A stretch of DNA of 17,504 nucleotides from Oscillospiraceae bacterium. GTDB taxonomy: Bacteria; Bacillota_A; Clostridia; Oscillospirales; Oscillospiraceae. The DNA lies in contig JAFOBK010000198.1 in the NCBI GenBank assembly GCA_017381835.1, positions 1 through 17,504 of the forward strand, written 5' to 3'. Below are positions 6,422 through 12,221 of this stretch, in pieces (within the stretch, counting starts at the first letter, position 1; each line of letters opens with the position of its first letter). The position numbers and the translations under genes were made by a program. The notes below the pieces were generated by a model. It did not search any database, was not told the DNA's origin, and saw only the letters and a program-made list of their open reading frames with translations.

Positions 6422-7351
6422 ATGGAACTGATTCGCCGGATTGTCCCCTATGATGCTTCCGCCGTGTTAAAGCTGCTGGAAGACACCTTCGGGCATGAAG
6501 AAGTAGTGGTGGAAGCGCCTCAGCTGATGGGTGCCGAATCAGCTGTAAACACAGATATTGTTTGGGAGGCCTGGGAAGGTGCGCAGCTGGTGGGCACCAT
6601 TCATGCCACCATTCCAAAAAGCTGCCCTACCATCTGCGGTCTTTCCGCTATGGCCACCCACCCTTCTGTTCGGGGCAAGGGTTTGGGCCGAATTTTGTTT
6701 GCAAAGATCATTGAGGAATTCGAAAGCCAGGGTGTAACCGCCGCTTTCCTGGGAACCTCCAATCCCATCGCCGCAAAGCTCTATCATTCTTTGGGTTTCT
6801 CTTTTCTCTCCGGCTCCCATGTGATGGCGCGCTATGCCCAGGGTGACACCGTGGATTTCTGCCGGGAGCACTTCTCCCCTATCCGCAAGGACTGCAGCAT
6901 TTTGAAAGACGACTCCGCCATCCGTATTCCTCTGATTCCTCTGGTGCTGATGGGCGGAAATACCAAGGTGCTGGATGTGAACACCAGTCTCTTCCATCGG
7001 GATTTTGTGACCCAGCGTTCCTGCATGGGACTCTATCCCCGCTATGATGCGCTGCTGAAGCAAGGCGGCCACTTCTATGCTGCGATAGATGAATCCGGTA
7101 TTGTGGGAGCGCTCCTCAGCACCATGCCCACAGAACTGGGAATCCGGGCAGATTTCTTCTGCTGCGATGGTTTCCAGGGTCTACTGCCCAGGCTGCTGGA
7201 TGCTTGTGAGGACTCTGTATATCTGCAGATTGCTCAGTGCGACGGGAAAAAGCAGGAAATGGCACAGAAGTTGGGATTCTACCCTATCGGTGAATCGAAA
7301 ATGCTCCCTTGCGGGGATGTCTGGCTTCCCTTCTACATTTGGAAAAAGTGA
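6422..7351 (+). CDS. GNAT-family N-acetyltransferase with C-terminal extension
   Basis: A 309-residue protein with an N-terminal GNAT domain (about residues 1-140). The acetyl-CoA pyrophosphate loop is R84-GKGLG-R90, after LSAMATHPSV, and the family's asparagine/tyrosine region is SNPIAAKLYHSLGF (113-126). The C-terminal half (about 160-309) is longer than a simple GNAT and may be a second, degenerate GNAT-like fold: it has strand-rich segments and a GFYPIGESK ending that resembles the usual final strand. The start is three bases after the amidohydrolase stop, and AAAGGAG lies across that stop, so translation is coupled. It may acetylate an amine intermediate of the pathway; substrate unknown. 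Confidence 0.85.
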   Translation: MELIRRIVPYDASAVLKLLEDTFGHEEVVVEAPQLMGAESAVNTDIVWEAWEGAQLVGTIHATIPKSCPTICGLSAMATHPSVRGKGLGRILFAKIIEEFESQGVTAAFLGTSNPIAAKLYHSLGFSFLSGSHVMARYAQGDTVDFCREHFSPIRKDCSILKDDSAIRIPLIPLVLMGGNTKVLDVNTSLFHRDFVTQRSCMGLYPRYDALLKQGGHFYAAIDESGIVGALLSTMPTELGIRADFFCCDGFQGLLPRLLDACEDSVYLQIAQCDGKKQEMAQKLGFYPIGESKMLPCGDVWLPFYIWKK

Positions 7352-7356
7352 AAAAC

Positions 7357-7383
7357 ACCGGCTATGGAATATCCATAGCCGGT
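7357..7383. terminator. bidirectional terminator between converging genes
   Basis: Perfect 12-base arms ACCGGCTATGGA (7357-7368) and complement (7372-7383), three-base loop, T-rich on the right and an A run on the left. It serves the GNAT operon and the 7396-8283 gene. Confidence 0.9.
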
Positions 7384-7395
7384 AATTATTTTTAT

Positions 7396-8283
7396 TTAAT
7401 ACTTTCTAACGAACCAGCGCATGGCATGGCGGGAGAAGGTTTTCTGAGGCTGCAGGGTATAGGGATCGTAGTAAAGGCCTGCCACATGGCCGTCGCTGCG
7501 GACGATGGCCCAGCAAAAGTCCCAATTCTTGTAGTTATACTCCATGGGGATTGCCGGCTTACAGCGGACAAAGGGCCGGGTCTCCACCACCATGTAGCCG
7601 GTCTGGTCATAGTAGTAGTGTGGGCCGGTTTTGATGAACATCTCATGCTCCAGTTGATTCTCTTCCCCCCAAAGGCCGTTGCAGATGCCCTTAATGGCCA
7701 CTTTGATCTCATAGCCCTTGTTGGAAGCCTCATCCAAAGCAGCCGCCGAACCGGACAGCACATTGCCGTCGGCATCATGGGACAGCACTTCTTCCCAGCC
7801 ATCCTGCACCATGAATTTATAGGAATAAAAATCATAGATAAAATTGGAGCTGGGTGCAATGGTATCGTCGCCGTTGCGGCTGAACTCATGGTACTTGCTC
7901 TCATCGCAGCCGTGGTCGGTGGAAACCACCTTCTCAGGGCCATTACCATCCAGGAAGGGGCGGGCAATAGCCTGCTGGCCGTTGCAATTATACATAAAGA
8001 AGGACATGGACGGACGGGCGCCGAAGCGGTCCGGCAGGGTCACCGGCTGGCGCAGGGTCATCATTCCCGCCACCCACTTGTCTTCTACCAAATAGGTGCA
8101 GGGAAAATCGGAAACCTCACGGATCATCTCCGGATTATCCGAAGAGGGGTCGATATGCTCGTTGTGACGAAATTCCGTATAAATCCGAAGATCACCTGCC
8201 TTGCGAATGCCCTCAGCCAGTTCTTCCTTGCTGCCAGCCAGGATATTGCGCTGCATGTCCATTTCCAGCAAAACCTGATTCAT
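7396..8283 (-). CDS. hypothetical protein divergent from the sialidase-like gene (295 aa)
   Basis: I do not recognise this 295-residue protein. The start is the Met of MNQVLLEMDM, 7 bases after AAGGAGG; twelve extra upstream codons have no ribosome site of their own and contain this one. It is rich in Tyr, Trp, Asp and Gly, with short alternating hydrophobic strands and turn motifs (VSTDHGCDESKYHEFS, SHDADGNVLSG, DQTGYMVVETRPF), which suggests an all-beta fold such as a jelly roll or lipocalin-like barrel. Residues His, Asp and Glu around 124-133 could bind metal or sugar. No signal peptide, membrane segment or known motif. It is transcribed divergently from the Asp-box protein across a 171-base region with both promoters, so the two may act on the same compound. 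Confidence 0.8.
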   Translation of the reverse strand: MNQVLLEMDMQRNILAGSKEELAEGIRKAGDLRIYTEFRHNEHIDPSSDNPEMIREVSDFPCTYLVEDKWVAGMMTLRQPVTLPDRFGARPSMSFFMYNCNGQQAIARPFLDGNGPEKVVSTDHGCDESKYHEFSRNGDDTIAPSSNFIYDFYSYKFMVQDGWEEVLSHDADGNVLSGSAAALDEASNKGYEIKVAIKGICNGLWGEENQLEHEMFIKTGPHYYYDQTGYMVVETRPFVRCKPAIPMEYNYKNWDFCWAIVRSDGHVAGLYYDPYTLQPQKTFSRHAMRWFVRKY

Positions 8284-8317
8284 ATGCGTTCCTCCTTGGT
8301 TTTCTTTTGTTATTTTC

Positions 8318-8346
8318 AAAGTATTTCAAAAGAGCCCGATTGTCAA
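8318..8346 (-). promoter_or_regulatory. promoter of the 295-residue protein gene
   Basis: Minus-strand consensus TTGACA (8346-8341), 17-base spacer and a weak TACTTT (8323-8318). The -35 is part of an inverted repeat TGTCA-N12-TGACA (8341-8362), a possible operator. Confidence 0.5.
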
Positions 8347-8392
8347 GTGTTCAAATGTGACACTATGTACAAAAAATGGTTTTTTCGGACGA

Positions 8393-8421
8393 TTGCATTT
8401 TCGAAAGGCAGATGCTATACT
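8393..8421 (+). promoter_or_regulatory. promoter of the sialidase-like gene
   Basis: TTGCAT (8393-8398), 17 bases, TATACT (8416-8421) with TGC before it. A self-complementary TTTCGAAA (8399-8406) sits in the spacer. Confidence 0.7.
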
Positions 8422-8454
8422 AAGGTCAAATCCATAAATATTCGGAGGTTTGTT

Positions 8455-9555
8455 ATGAAAGTATTGGACTTGAATATCATTTATGAGAATCCCATTCCTC
8501 AGCTCCGCAGCCGCCAGGCAGCTTTCCCCAATGTCTGCCAGCTTGCTGACGGCACCCTTCTGTCCGCTATGATGATTGGCGAAGCCTTCGAAAGCGCCGA
8601 CGGTGCCAGCTTCCTGTGCCGCAGCACCGATGGCGGCAAGACCTGGTCCAAGCCTCAGCGGATGTTTGATCCCAATCAGTTTGGCCGTCCCTACTCCGGC
8701 GGCTGCAAGATAACACCACTGCCCGATGGCCGTGTGATCGCCCTGGGTTACGCTCACTTCCGGGACGATCCCGAAATGCCCGTTGGCAACCCTGAAACCG
8801 GCGGTCTGCTGGATGACTTTGTGTTCTATTCCTTCTCTGAGGATAACGGTGAAACCTGGAGTGACCTGGAGACTATCGAATGCTCCTGGGGTCCCCATGT
8901 AGAAGCTTCCGCACCTCTGTATTTGCTGCAGGACGGCTCTCTCATCACCCCTATCACCGGTTTCCCCGCCTGGGACGGCTCCATGACCGGTCCCGATGCA
9001 GGCCGGGCTCTGCGCTCTTACGATTTGGGTAAGACCTGGAACGATGATGCCATCTGCATGCAGTTTGATGAGCGCATTACCTGCTATGAGCAGAGAATGT
9101 GCCAGCTGGATTCCGGCACCCTCATCTGCATCGGCTGGAACGAAAACCTGGTTACCGGTGAGCGCCTCAATAACCACTACACCGCATCCTTTGACAACGG
9201 CAAGACCTGGACCGCGCCCGTCACCACTACCATTCAGGGCCAGGCATCCTCTGTCTGCGCCATTGGCGATGAGAAGCTGCTGGCGCTGCATGCCGTCCGC
9301 AGAGATACCGATCGTCCCGGTGTCTATGCATATATCGTAGACTTCTCCGAGAAGACCTGGAACATCGTGGAAGAGCAGCTCATTTGGGAGCCTGCTGTGC
9401 CCATGATCAAGGACACCAAGATGGCAGAGATTTTCTCCTTCCTGAAGTTTGGCCAGCCCATGGCCATCAAGCTCCAGGATGGCAGTATCCTGGTCTCCTT
9501 CTGGTATGCCCAGGAAGGCCAGTACCGCACTGTCTGCATCCCCGTGGAACTGTAA
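8455..9555 (+). CDS. cytoplasmic sialidase-like six-bladed beta-propeller (Asp-box/BNR protein)
   Basis: A 366-residue protein of the sialidase/neuraminidase fold. Four Asp-box motifs (S-x-D-x-G-x-T-W) are visible at residues 57-64 (STDGGKTW), 128-135 (SEDNGETW), 188-195 (SYDLGKTW) and 245-252 (SFDNGKTW), with DG turns (ADGTLLS, PDGRVIALG, QDGSLI, QDGSIL) between blades. There is no signal peptide or extra carbohydrate-binding domain, so it acts in the cytoplasm, unlike secreted sialidases. An N-terminal Arg (R18/R20) is present but no certain Arg triad, so true sialidase activity is not established; many such proteins act on other glycosides or are lyases. The start at 8455 follows GGAGG and a strong promoter; a longer frame upstream runs through a terminator and the opposite gene. 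Neighbouring aldolase suggests sugar-acid catabolism. Confidence 0.88.
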   Translation: MKVLDLNIIYENPIPQLRSRQAAFPNVCQLADGTLLSAMMIGEAFESADGASFLCRSTDGGKTWSKPQRMFDPNQFGRPYSGGCKITPLPDGRVIALGYAHFRDDPEMPVGNPETGGLLDDFVFYSFSEDNGETWSDLETIECSWGPHVEASAPLYLLQDGSLITPITGFPAWDGSMTGPDAGRALRSYDLGKTWNDDAICMQFDERITCYEQRMCQLDSGTLICIGWNENLVTGERLNNHYTASFDNGKTWTAPVTTTIQGQASSVCAIGDEKLLALHAVRRDTDRPGVYAYIVDFSEKTWNIVEEQLIWEPAVPMIKDTKMAEIFSFLKFGQPMAIKLQDGSILVSFWYAQEGQYRTVCIPVEL

Positions 9556-9568
9556 TTGATAGTGTAAA

Positions 9569-9598
9569 ATCCCCCGCCTTTCGGCGGGGGATCTTTTT
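9569..9598. terminator. terminator after the sialidase-like gene, bidirectional
   Basis: Ten-base arms ATCCCCCGCC/GGCGGGGGAT (9569-9578, 9583-9592), TTTC loop, then CTTTTTT. The opposite side has a short AAAA run, so it may also end the URO-D transcript. Confidence 0.93.
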
Positions 9599-10725
9599 TA
9601 ATAATATCCGTATTCTTCCACCAATTCCGTCATGCGCAGGATTCTGGATTCCTCCGCGCCGGGAGGCACCTGGTCACCGGCTGCGGCAATGAGAGCGGGA
9701 GAAACATCCTTCAGCGCCAGCCATTCCTTAACTGCGTCCTCAAACTGGCTTAGAGGAGAGTAGGCATACCACAGTTCATTGGGAATACCACCGGAGAGGA
9801 TCAGATCGCTGCCTGCCTCTGCTCTGGCTTCTGCGGCCGTGCAGCCGCCCACAGAACCGGGGGTAACCGCGTCAATACAATCCACGCCGATGTCCTTCAT
9901 CATCTTGATAGCACCCTTCAGCTTGCCATCCACATGGACCGCCACCTTCTTACCGTGCTTATGGATGATCTCATAGGCCTTGGCATAGAAATCCTTACTC
10001 CAGCGGCTGAAGAAGGGAGGAGATTGCACATCGGAAGAGAAATTGTCGCCCATAATAATGACCGGCGCGCTAAATTCGCTTGCCATCATCTCCACCTGCT
10101 CCAGCACATTGTTGTTGATTTTCTGCACACACTCGTCCAGCACATCCTCAAAGTCATAGGACGCATAGATGGTGTTTTCCACACCCATCCAGTAGTTCAT
10201 CAAGTATCCCATAGCGCTGTAACCGGAGTTTAAGTACACCAGGCCATCTTCACCGATGTAGTTTGCCCAGTCCTCATAGTTTTGAGGGATAGCAGTATAG
10301 CGACGGGAGGACATGGCATAGGCCAGCACTTCCAGGTCTTTCTCATCCTCCACGCCCCATTTTTTGATAGCCCAGGAGTAAGACCCCTGCTCCCATACGC
10401 GGATGCGCTCAATGGAGCCGATGGGGGTATCAAAGCGCCAAACGATCTCCGGCACACCGTTCACGATATTGGTGACTGCAGAGCTTTTCACATCATTGGC
10501 AAATTCCACATTCCAAAAATGGGTCTGCTGGGGGCAGTAGAATGCTGCACCCATCTGTTTAGTAAATTCCATAAGACCGGTATCCGGCTTAGGATAGCCG
10601 TTGCACAGATCCCAGGGCAGCTGGTACTTATGAAGATAATAGTGACTTAAATCCAGCATATAAGGAACGCGATCGGGTTTTTGGCCGTTATAGACTGCTA
10701 AGATTCGCTCACGGGGTGTCATCAT
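9598..10725 (-). CDS. uroporphyrinogen decarboxylase-like protein (MtaA/CmuA-type methyltransferase family)
   Basis: A 375-residue member of the URO-D superfamily, whose divergent clades are corrinoid- or tetrahydrofolate-linked methyltransferases rather than heme enzymes. The N-terminus MMTPRERILAVYNGQKPDRVPYM is the family signature. The C-terminal barrel has KKVAVHVDGKLKGAIKMMKDIG, then the DAVTP strand and the LSGGIPNELW end of the active site. In MtaA-like enzymes the zinc site is His-x-Cys...Cys; here the equivalent stretch reads HVDG and no Cys is visible in that position, so catalysis is likely to differ or use another substrate. The start is either of two adjacent Met codons after GGAGG at a spacing of 9-12 bases; eleven extra upstream codons lack a site. 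No corrinoid protein is adjacent. MetVF in the window is compatible with methyl-group use, which is inference. Confidence 0.85.
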   Translation of the reverse strand: MMTPRERILAVYNGQKPDRVPYMLDLSHYYLHKYQLPWDLCNGYPKPDTGLMEFTKQMGAAFYCPQQTHFWNVEFANDVKSSAVTNIVNGVPEIVWRFDTPIGSIERIRVWEQGSYSWAIKKWGVEDEKDLEVLAYAMSSRRYTAIPQNYEDWANYIGEDGLVYLNSGYSAMGYLMNYWMGVENTIYASYDFEDVLDECVQKINNNVLEQVEMMASEFSAPVIIMGDNFSSDVQSPPFFSRWSKDFYAKAYEIIHKHGKKVAVHVDGKLKGAIKMMKDIGVDCIDAVTPGSVGGCTAAEARAEAGSDLILSGGIPNELWYAYSPLSQFEDAVKEWLALKDVSPALIAAAGDQVPPGAEESRILRMTELVEEYGYY

Positions 10726-10779
10726 ATTCTTTTTCCTCCAGTTTATTTTTGCATACAACCGGGACTGATATATATTTTC

Positions 10780-10807
10780 AGTATAACGGATTATGCATGG
10801 ATGTCAA
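10780..10807 (-). promoter_or_regulatory. promoter of the URO-D-like gene
   Basis: Minus-strand TTGACA (10807-10802), 16-base spacer and TATACT (10785-10780), 54 bases before the start codon. Confidence 0.75.
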
Positions 10808-10835
10808 ATAAAAACTCACGCAACCTCCAAAAACA

Positions 10836-10859
10836 AAGGACACCCCAAAGGGTGTCCTT
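10836..10859 (-). terminator. yjbQ terminator
   Basis: Arms AAGGACACCC (10836-10845) and GGGTGTCCTT (10850-10859), CAAA loop. On the minus strand it is followed by TTTGTTTTTGG, and it lies just after the YjbQ stop. The stem shares the GGACACCCC sequence of the tRNA-Ser terminator at 11757-11779. Confidence 0.88.
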
Positions 10860-10873
10860 CTTTCAGTTTCTCC

Positions 10874-11371
10874 TTAAATGCCCATTACCTGGACAATTGC
10901 TTTTCTTTCCCGTGCGCGAACCTGATCGAAATCGGCAAACCAGATATAGCCAAACTCGCCCAGCTGTACTTCTCCATCAATAATCGGAACGGTAACAGAA
11001 CGACCCATGATTACAGAACGAAGATGTGCATCAGTATTCAGGCTCCAGGAAGCATGCTCGCCGCGCAGACGGGCAGCATCTTCAATATGCTTCTGGCAGG
11101 GATGCAGGTACTGGCCTTCATTGGTACAGGTCGGAATAATCTTATTCAGAACATTCACCAAATCCTGCTGAATTAATTCAGTTCCATAATAGGTCTGTCC
11201 ATCGGAATACTCCTGAATTACAACAGAACAAGTGGTGTGGGGCGAATAGACCAGCACATTACCGTTTTTCACACCGGACTCAGCCACAATCTCTTTCACC
11301 CGCGGAGTCACATTGTCAAAGGTGGGTCTTGCTTCAGACTGAATTTTAATGAAATCATTATGTACGATCAT
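10874..11371 (-). CDS. yjbQ: YjbQ/UPF0047 family protein
   Basis: A 165-residue protein of the YjbQ (UPF0047) family. The signature is complete: SPHTTCSVVIQE (43-54) with H45, then SLNTDAHLRSVIMG (110-123) with N112, D114 and H116, and IIDGEVQLGEFGYIWFADFD (130-149) ending in an RARE basic tail. It is somewhat longer than the roughly 138-residue E. coli protein, mostly through an insertion around residues 85-110 (PCQKHIEDAARLRGEH). The start is MIVHND after AAAGGAG; ten upstream codons would begin inside the leader. Weak thiamine phosphate synthase activity is reported for some members, but the cellular role is not settled. It is monocistronic, with its own promoter and a strong terminator. 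Confidence 0.92.
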   Translation of the reverse strand: MIVHNDFIKIQSEARPTFDNVTPRVKEIVAESGVKNGNVLVYSPHTTCSVVIQEYSDGQTYYGTELIQQDLVNVLNKIIPTCTNEGQYLHPCQKHIEDAARLRGEHASWSLNTDAHLRSVIMGRSVTVPIIDGEVQLGEFGYIWFADFDQVRARERKAIVQVMGI

Positions 11372-11485
11372 TATTATCTCTCCTTTTTTATGCGCATCCA
11401 TATTTTATATCGTGAACCCGATCGTATTCGGGATACGAAACGCAAATAACAGGCCGCCGATTTATTATCTCGGCATTCGACTTAT
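11372..11485 (-). other. structured leader of yjbQ
   Basis: The transcript from the promoter at 11492-11520 would have about 110 untranslated bases. On the minus strand these can form two hairpins: GCCGA-N9-TCGGC (11474-11456) and CCCGA-N6-TCGGG (11432-11417) flanked by CGT/ACG. No known riboswitch consensus, including TPP, was recognised. Confidence 0.4.
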
Positions 11486-11491
11486 GTTTTC

Positions 11492-11520
11492 ATTATATTC
11501 AAAACGTTTCCAAATGTAAA
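11492..11520 (-). promoter_or_regulatory. yjbQ promoter
   Basis: Minus-strand TTTACA (11520-11515), 17-base spacer, TATAAT (11497-11492). It lies 121 bases before the start codon, giving the long leader described separately. Confidence 0.8.
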
Positions 11521-11677
11521 CAGCTTTTTGGACTATATGCACCTCATAACAACGGAAATGGGTCTTTTGTTTTTTGAATCCCGCTGCAAAGTCAGAAACA
11601 CCGCAACCAATTATGTACATCCGTCAACATCCCTACGGGATGCAGCCGGATGCACATGGATTCTCCCCTGGCCTAAA
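11521..11677. other. gene-free stretch with a small hairpin
   Basis: Together with the following palindromes, no credible gene lies between the yjbQ promoter and tRNA-Ser. A perfect hairpin CATCCC-TAC-GGGATG occupies 11628-11642, and TCCCTACGG recurs at 11708-11715 as part of TCCCTACGG-TCGGG. Frames crossing this stretch have no ribosome sites and run through the tRNA. Confidence 0.55.
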
Positions 11678-11698
11678 AAAGTGTCCACCGGACACTTT
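11678..11698. repeat. palindromic hairpin with TCC-ACC-GGA tip
   Basis: Perfect 9-base arms AAAGTGTCC/GGACACTTT around ACC, preceded by an A run. The central GTCCACCGGAC is the same on the minus strand in the hairpin at 17072-17096, next to the 5S-derived repeats, so the two look like members of one small dispersed palindrome family. Confidence 0.6.
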
Positions 11699-11726
11699 GT
11701 TACCCTCCCTACGGTCGGGCCGGCCT

Positions 11727-11808
11727 TTCGAATCCCTTCTGCCCGCCTAAAAAAGAAGGACACCCCAACGGGGTGTCCTGTTTTTTGGCGGGGCAGAAGG
11801 GATTCGAA
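11727..11808. repeat. long inverted repeat built from the tRNA-Ser 3' end and its terminator
   Basis: The left arm (11727-11766) holds a reversed copy of the tRNA-Ser 3' end: TTCGAATCCCTTCTGCCC then GCC, an A run, and the terminator arm. The right arm (11770-11808) holds the other terminator arm, a T run, and the true tRNA 3' end including its CCA. The arms match over about 39 bases with only a few differences (one C missing in the CCCC run, and small changes in the A/T run). Transcribed RNA could fold into one very long hairpin. Confidence 0.85.
11757..11779 (-). terminator. tRNA-Ser terminator
   Basis: Arms AGGACACCCC/GGGGTGTCCT (11757-11766, 11770-11779), AAC loop, followed on the minus strand by TCTTTTTT. 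It begins seven bases after the tRNA CCA end. Confidence 0.9.
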
Positions 11809-11877
11809 CCCTTGCACCGGTTACCCGGCCTACGAGATTTCGAGTCACGCCTCTTCGACCAGCTTGAGTACTGCCCC
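11786..11877 (-). tRNA. tRNA-Ser (anticodon CGA)
   Basis: A 92-base type II tRNA with encoded CCA (11788-11786). On the minus strand: acceptor GGGGCAG/CTGCCCC, discriminator G, D-stem CTC/GAG, anticodon loop CTCGAAA with CGA, reading UCG, a long variable arm with CCGG-GTAA-CCGG, and T-arm AAGGG-TTCGAAT-CCCTT. The anticodon stem CGTGA/TCTCG has a U-U mismatch at its middle pair (29-41), unusual for a functional serine tRNA. Everything else, including promoter and terminator, looks intact. Confidence 0.93.
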
Positions 11878-11894
11878 ATATTCACAACTTTAGT

Positions 11895-11923
11895 ATTATA
11901 GCAACGAGACCGCAAAAAATCAA
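11895..11923 (-). promoter_or_regulatory. tRNA-Ser promoter
   Basis: Minus-strand TTGATT (11923-11918), 17 bases, TATAAT (11900-11895), 18 bases before the tRNA. The -35 overlaps the stop codon of the cysteine-rich gene upstream. Confidence 0.8.
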
Positions 11924-12177
11924 GGTTTCTTTGCCAGTTCGATGACAGCGCCCATCTTCTCCATTATACGCTCATAATTCTCCCGTCTGTGGGGAATGAG
12001 GCATCCGGAGCAATCCTTGATGCCCTCTTTGGTATAGGTAAAGTTACCTCCGCATTTGTCACCCAGGGCATAAAGGGGGCAATAGCAGAATAGGCAGCTG
12101 AAATTTTCCGAATCTGTGCACTTATGGCAAGGAAAATATTCACATACTGTATTTTGGAAGAAATCGTAGTTTGCCAT
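11920..12177 (-). CDS. cysteine-rich small-domain zinc-binding protein (COG2158-like)
   Basis: An 85-residue protein of the cysteine-rich small domain family. Nine cysteines are placed as in the family: C12, C17, C20, C28, C31, C33, C42, C56 and C59, with H63 in LIPH. The core LFCYCPLYALGDKCGG and the GIKDCSGC motif are diagnostic. Homologues bind zinc or another metal and occur beside or fused to cobalamin-synthesis genes, but no such gene is near here, so the role is unknown. AAAGGAG precedes the ATG. It diverges from the UPF0178 gene, whose promoter -35 overlaps this start codon. Confidence 0.88.
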   Translation of the reverse strand: MANYDFFQNTVCEYFPCHKCTDSENFSCLFCYCPLYALGDKCGGNFTYTKEGIKDCSGCLIPHRRENYERIMEKMGAVIELAKKP

Positions 12178-12199
12178 AGCTTGACTCCTTTGATATAAT
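12171..12199 (+). promoter_or_regulatory. promoter of the UPF0178 gene
   Basis: TTGCCA (12171-12176), 17 bases, TATAAT (12194-12199). It overlaps the start codon (12175-12177) of the opposite-strand cysteine-rich gene, so the two can interfere with each other. Confidence 0.75.
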
Positions 12200-12221
12200 G
12201 AGGAAAACTGGAGGTGGCAGA

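Noticed and set aside
7309..8454. Long N-terminal extension of the sialidase-like protein (open frame from 7309 to 9555)
   Set aside because: It runs through a strong terminator and antisense through the 7396-8283 gene and lacks a ribosome site. The ATG at 8455 has GGAGG and a promoter just upstream.
8455..9555. True secreted sialidase
   Set aside because: No signal peptide is present and an Arg triad could not be confirmed, so only the fold is named.
11727..11808. tRNA attachment site of an integrative element
   Set aside because: The copy is inverted and only a few bases away, and no integrase is present; a true integration leaves a direct repeat at the far end of an element.
11528..11915. 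Open frames on both strands through the tRNA-Ser region
   Set aside because: They cross the tRNA, its promoter or the palindromes and have no ribosome site; peptides of the RRRDSNPC type are typical products of mis-annotated tRNA ends.
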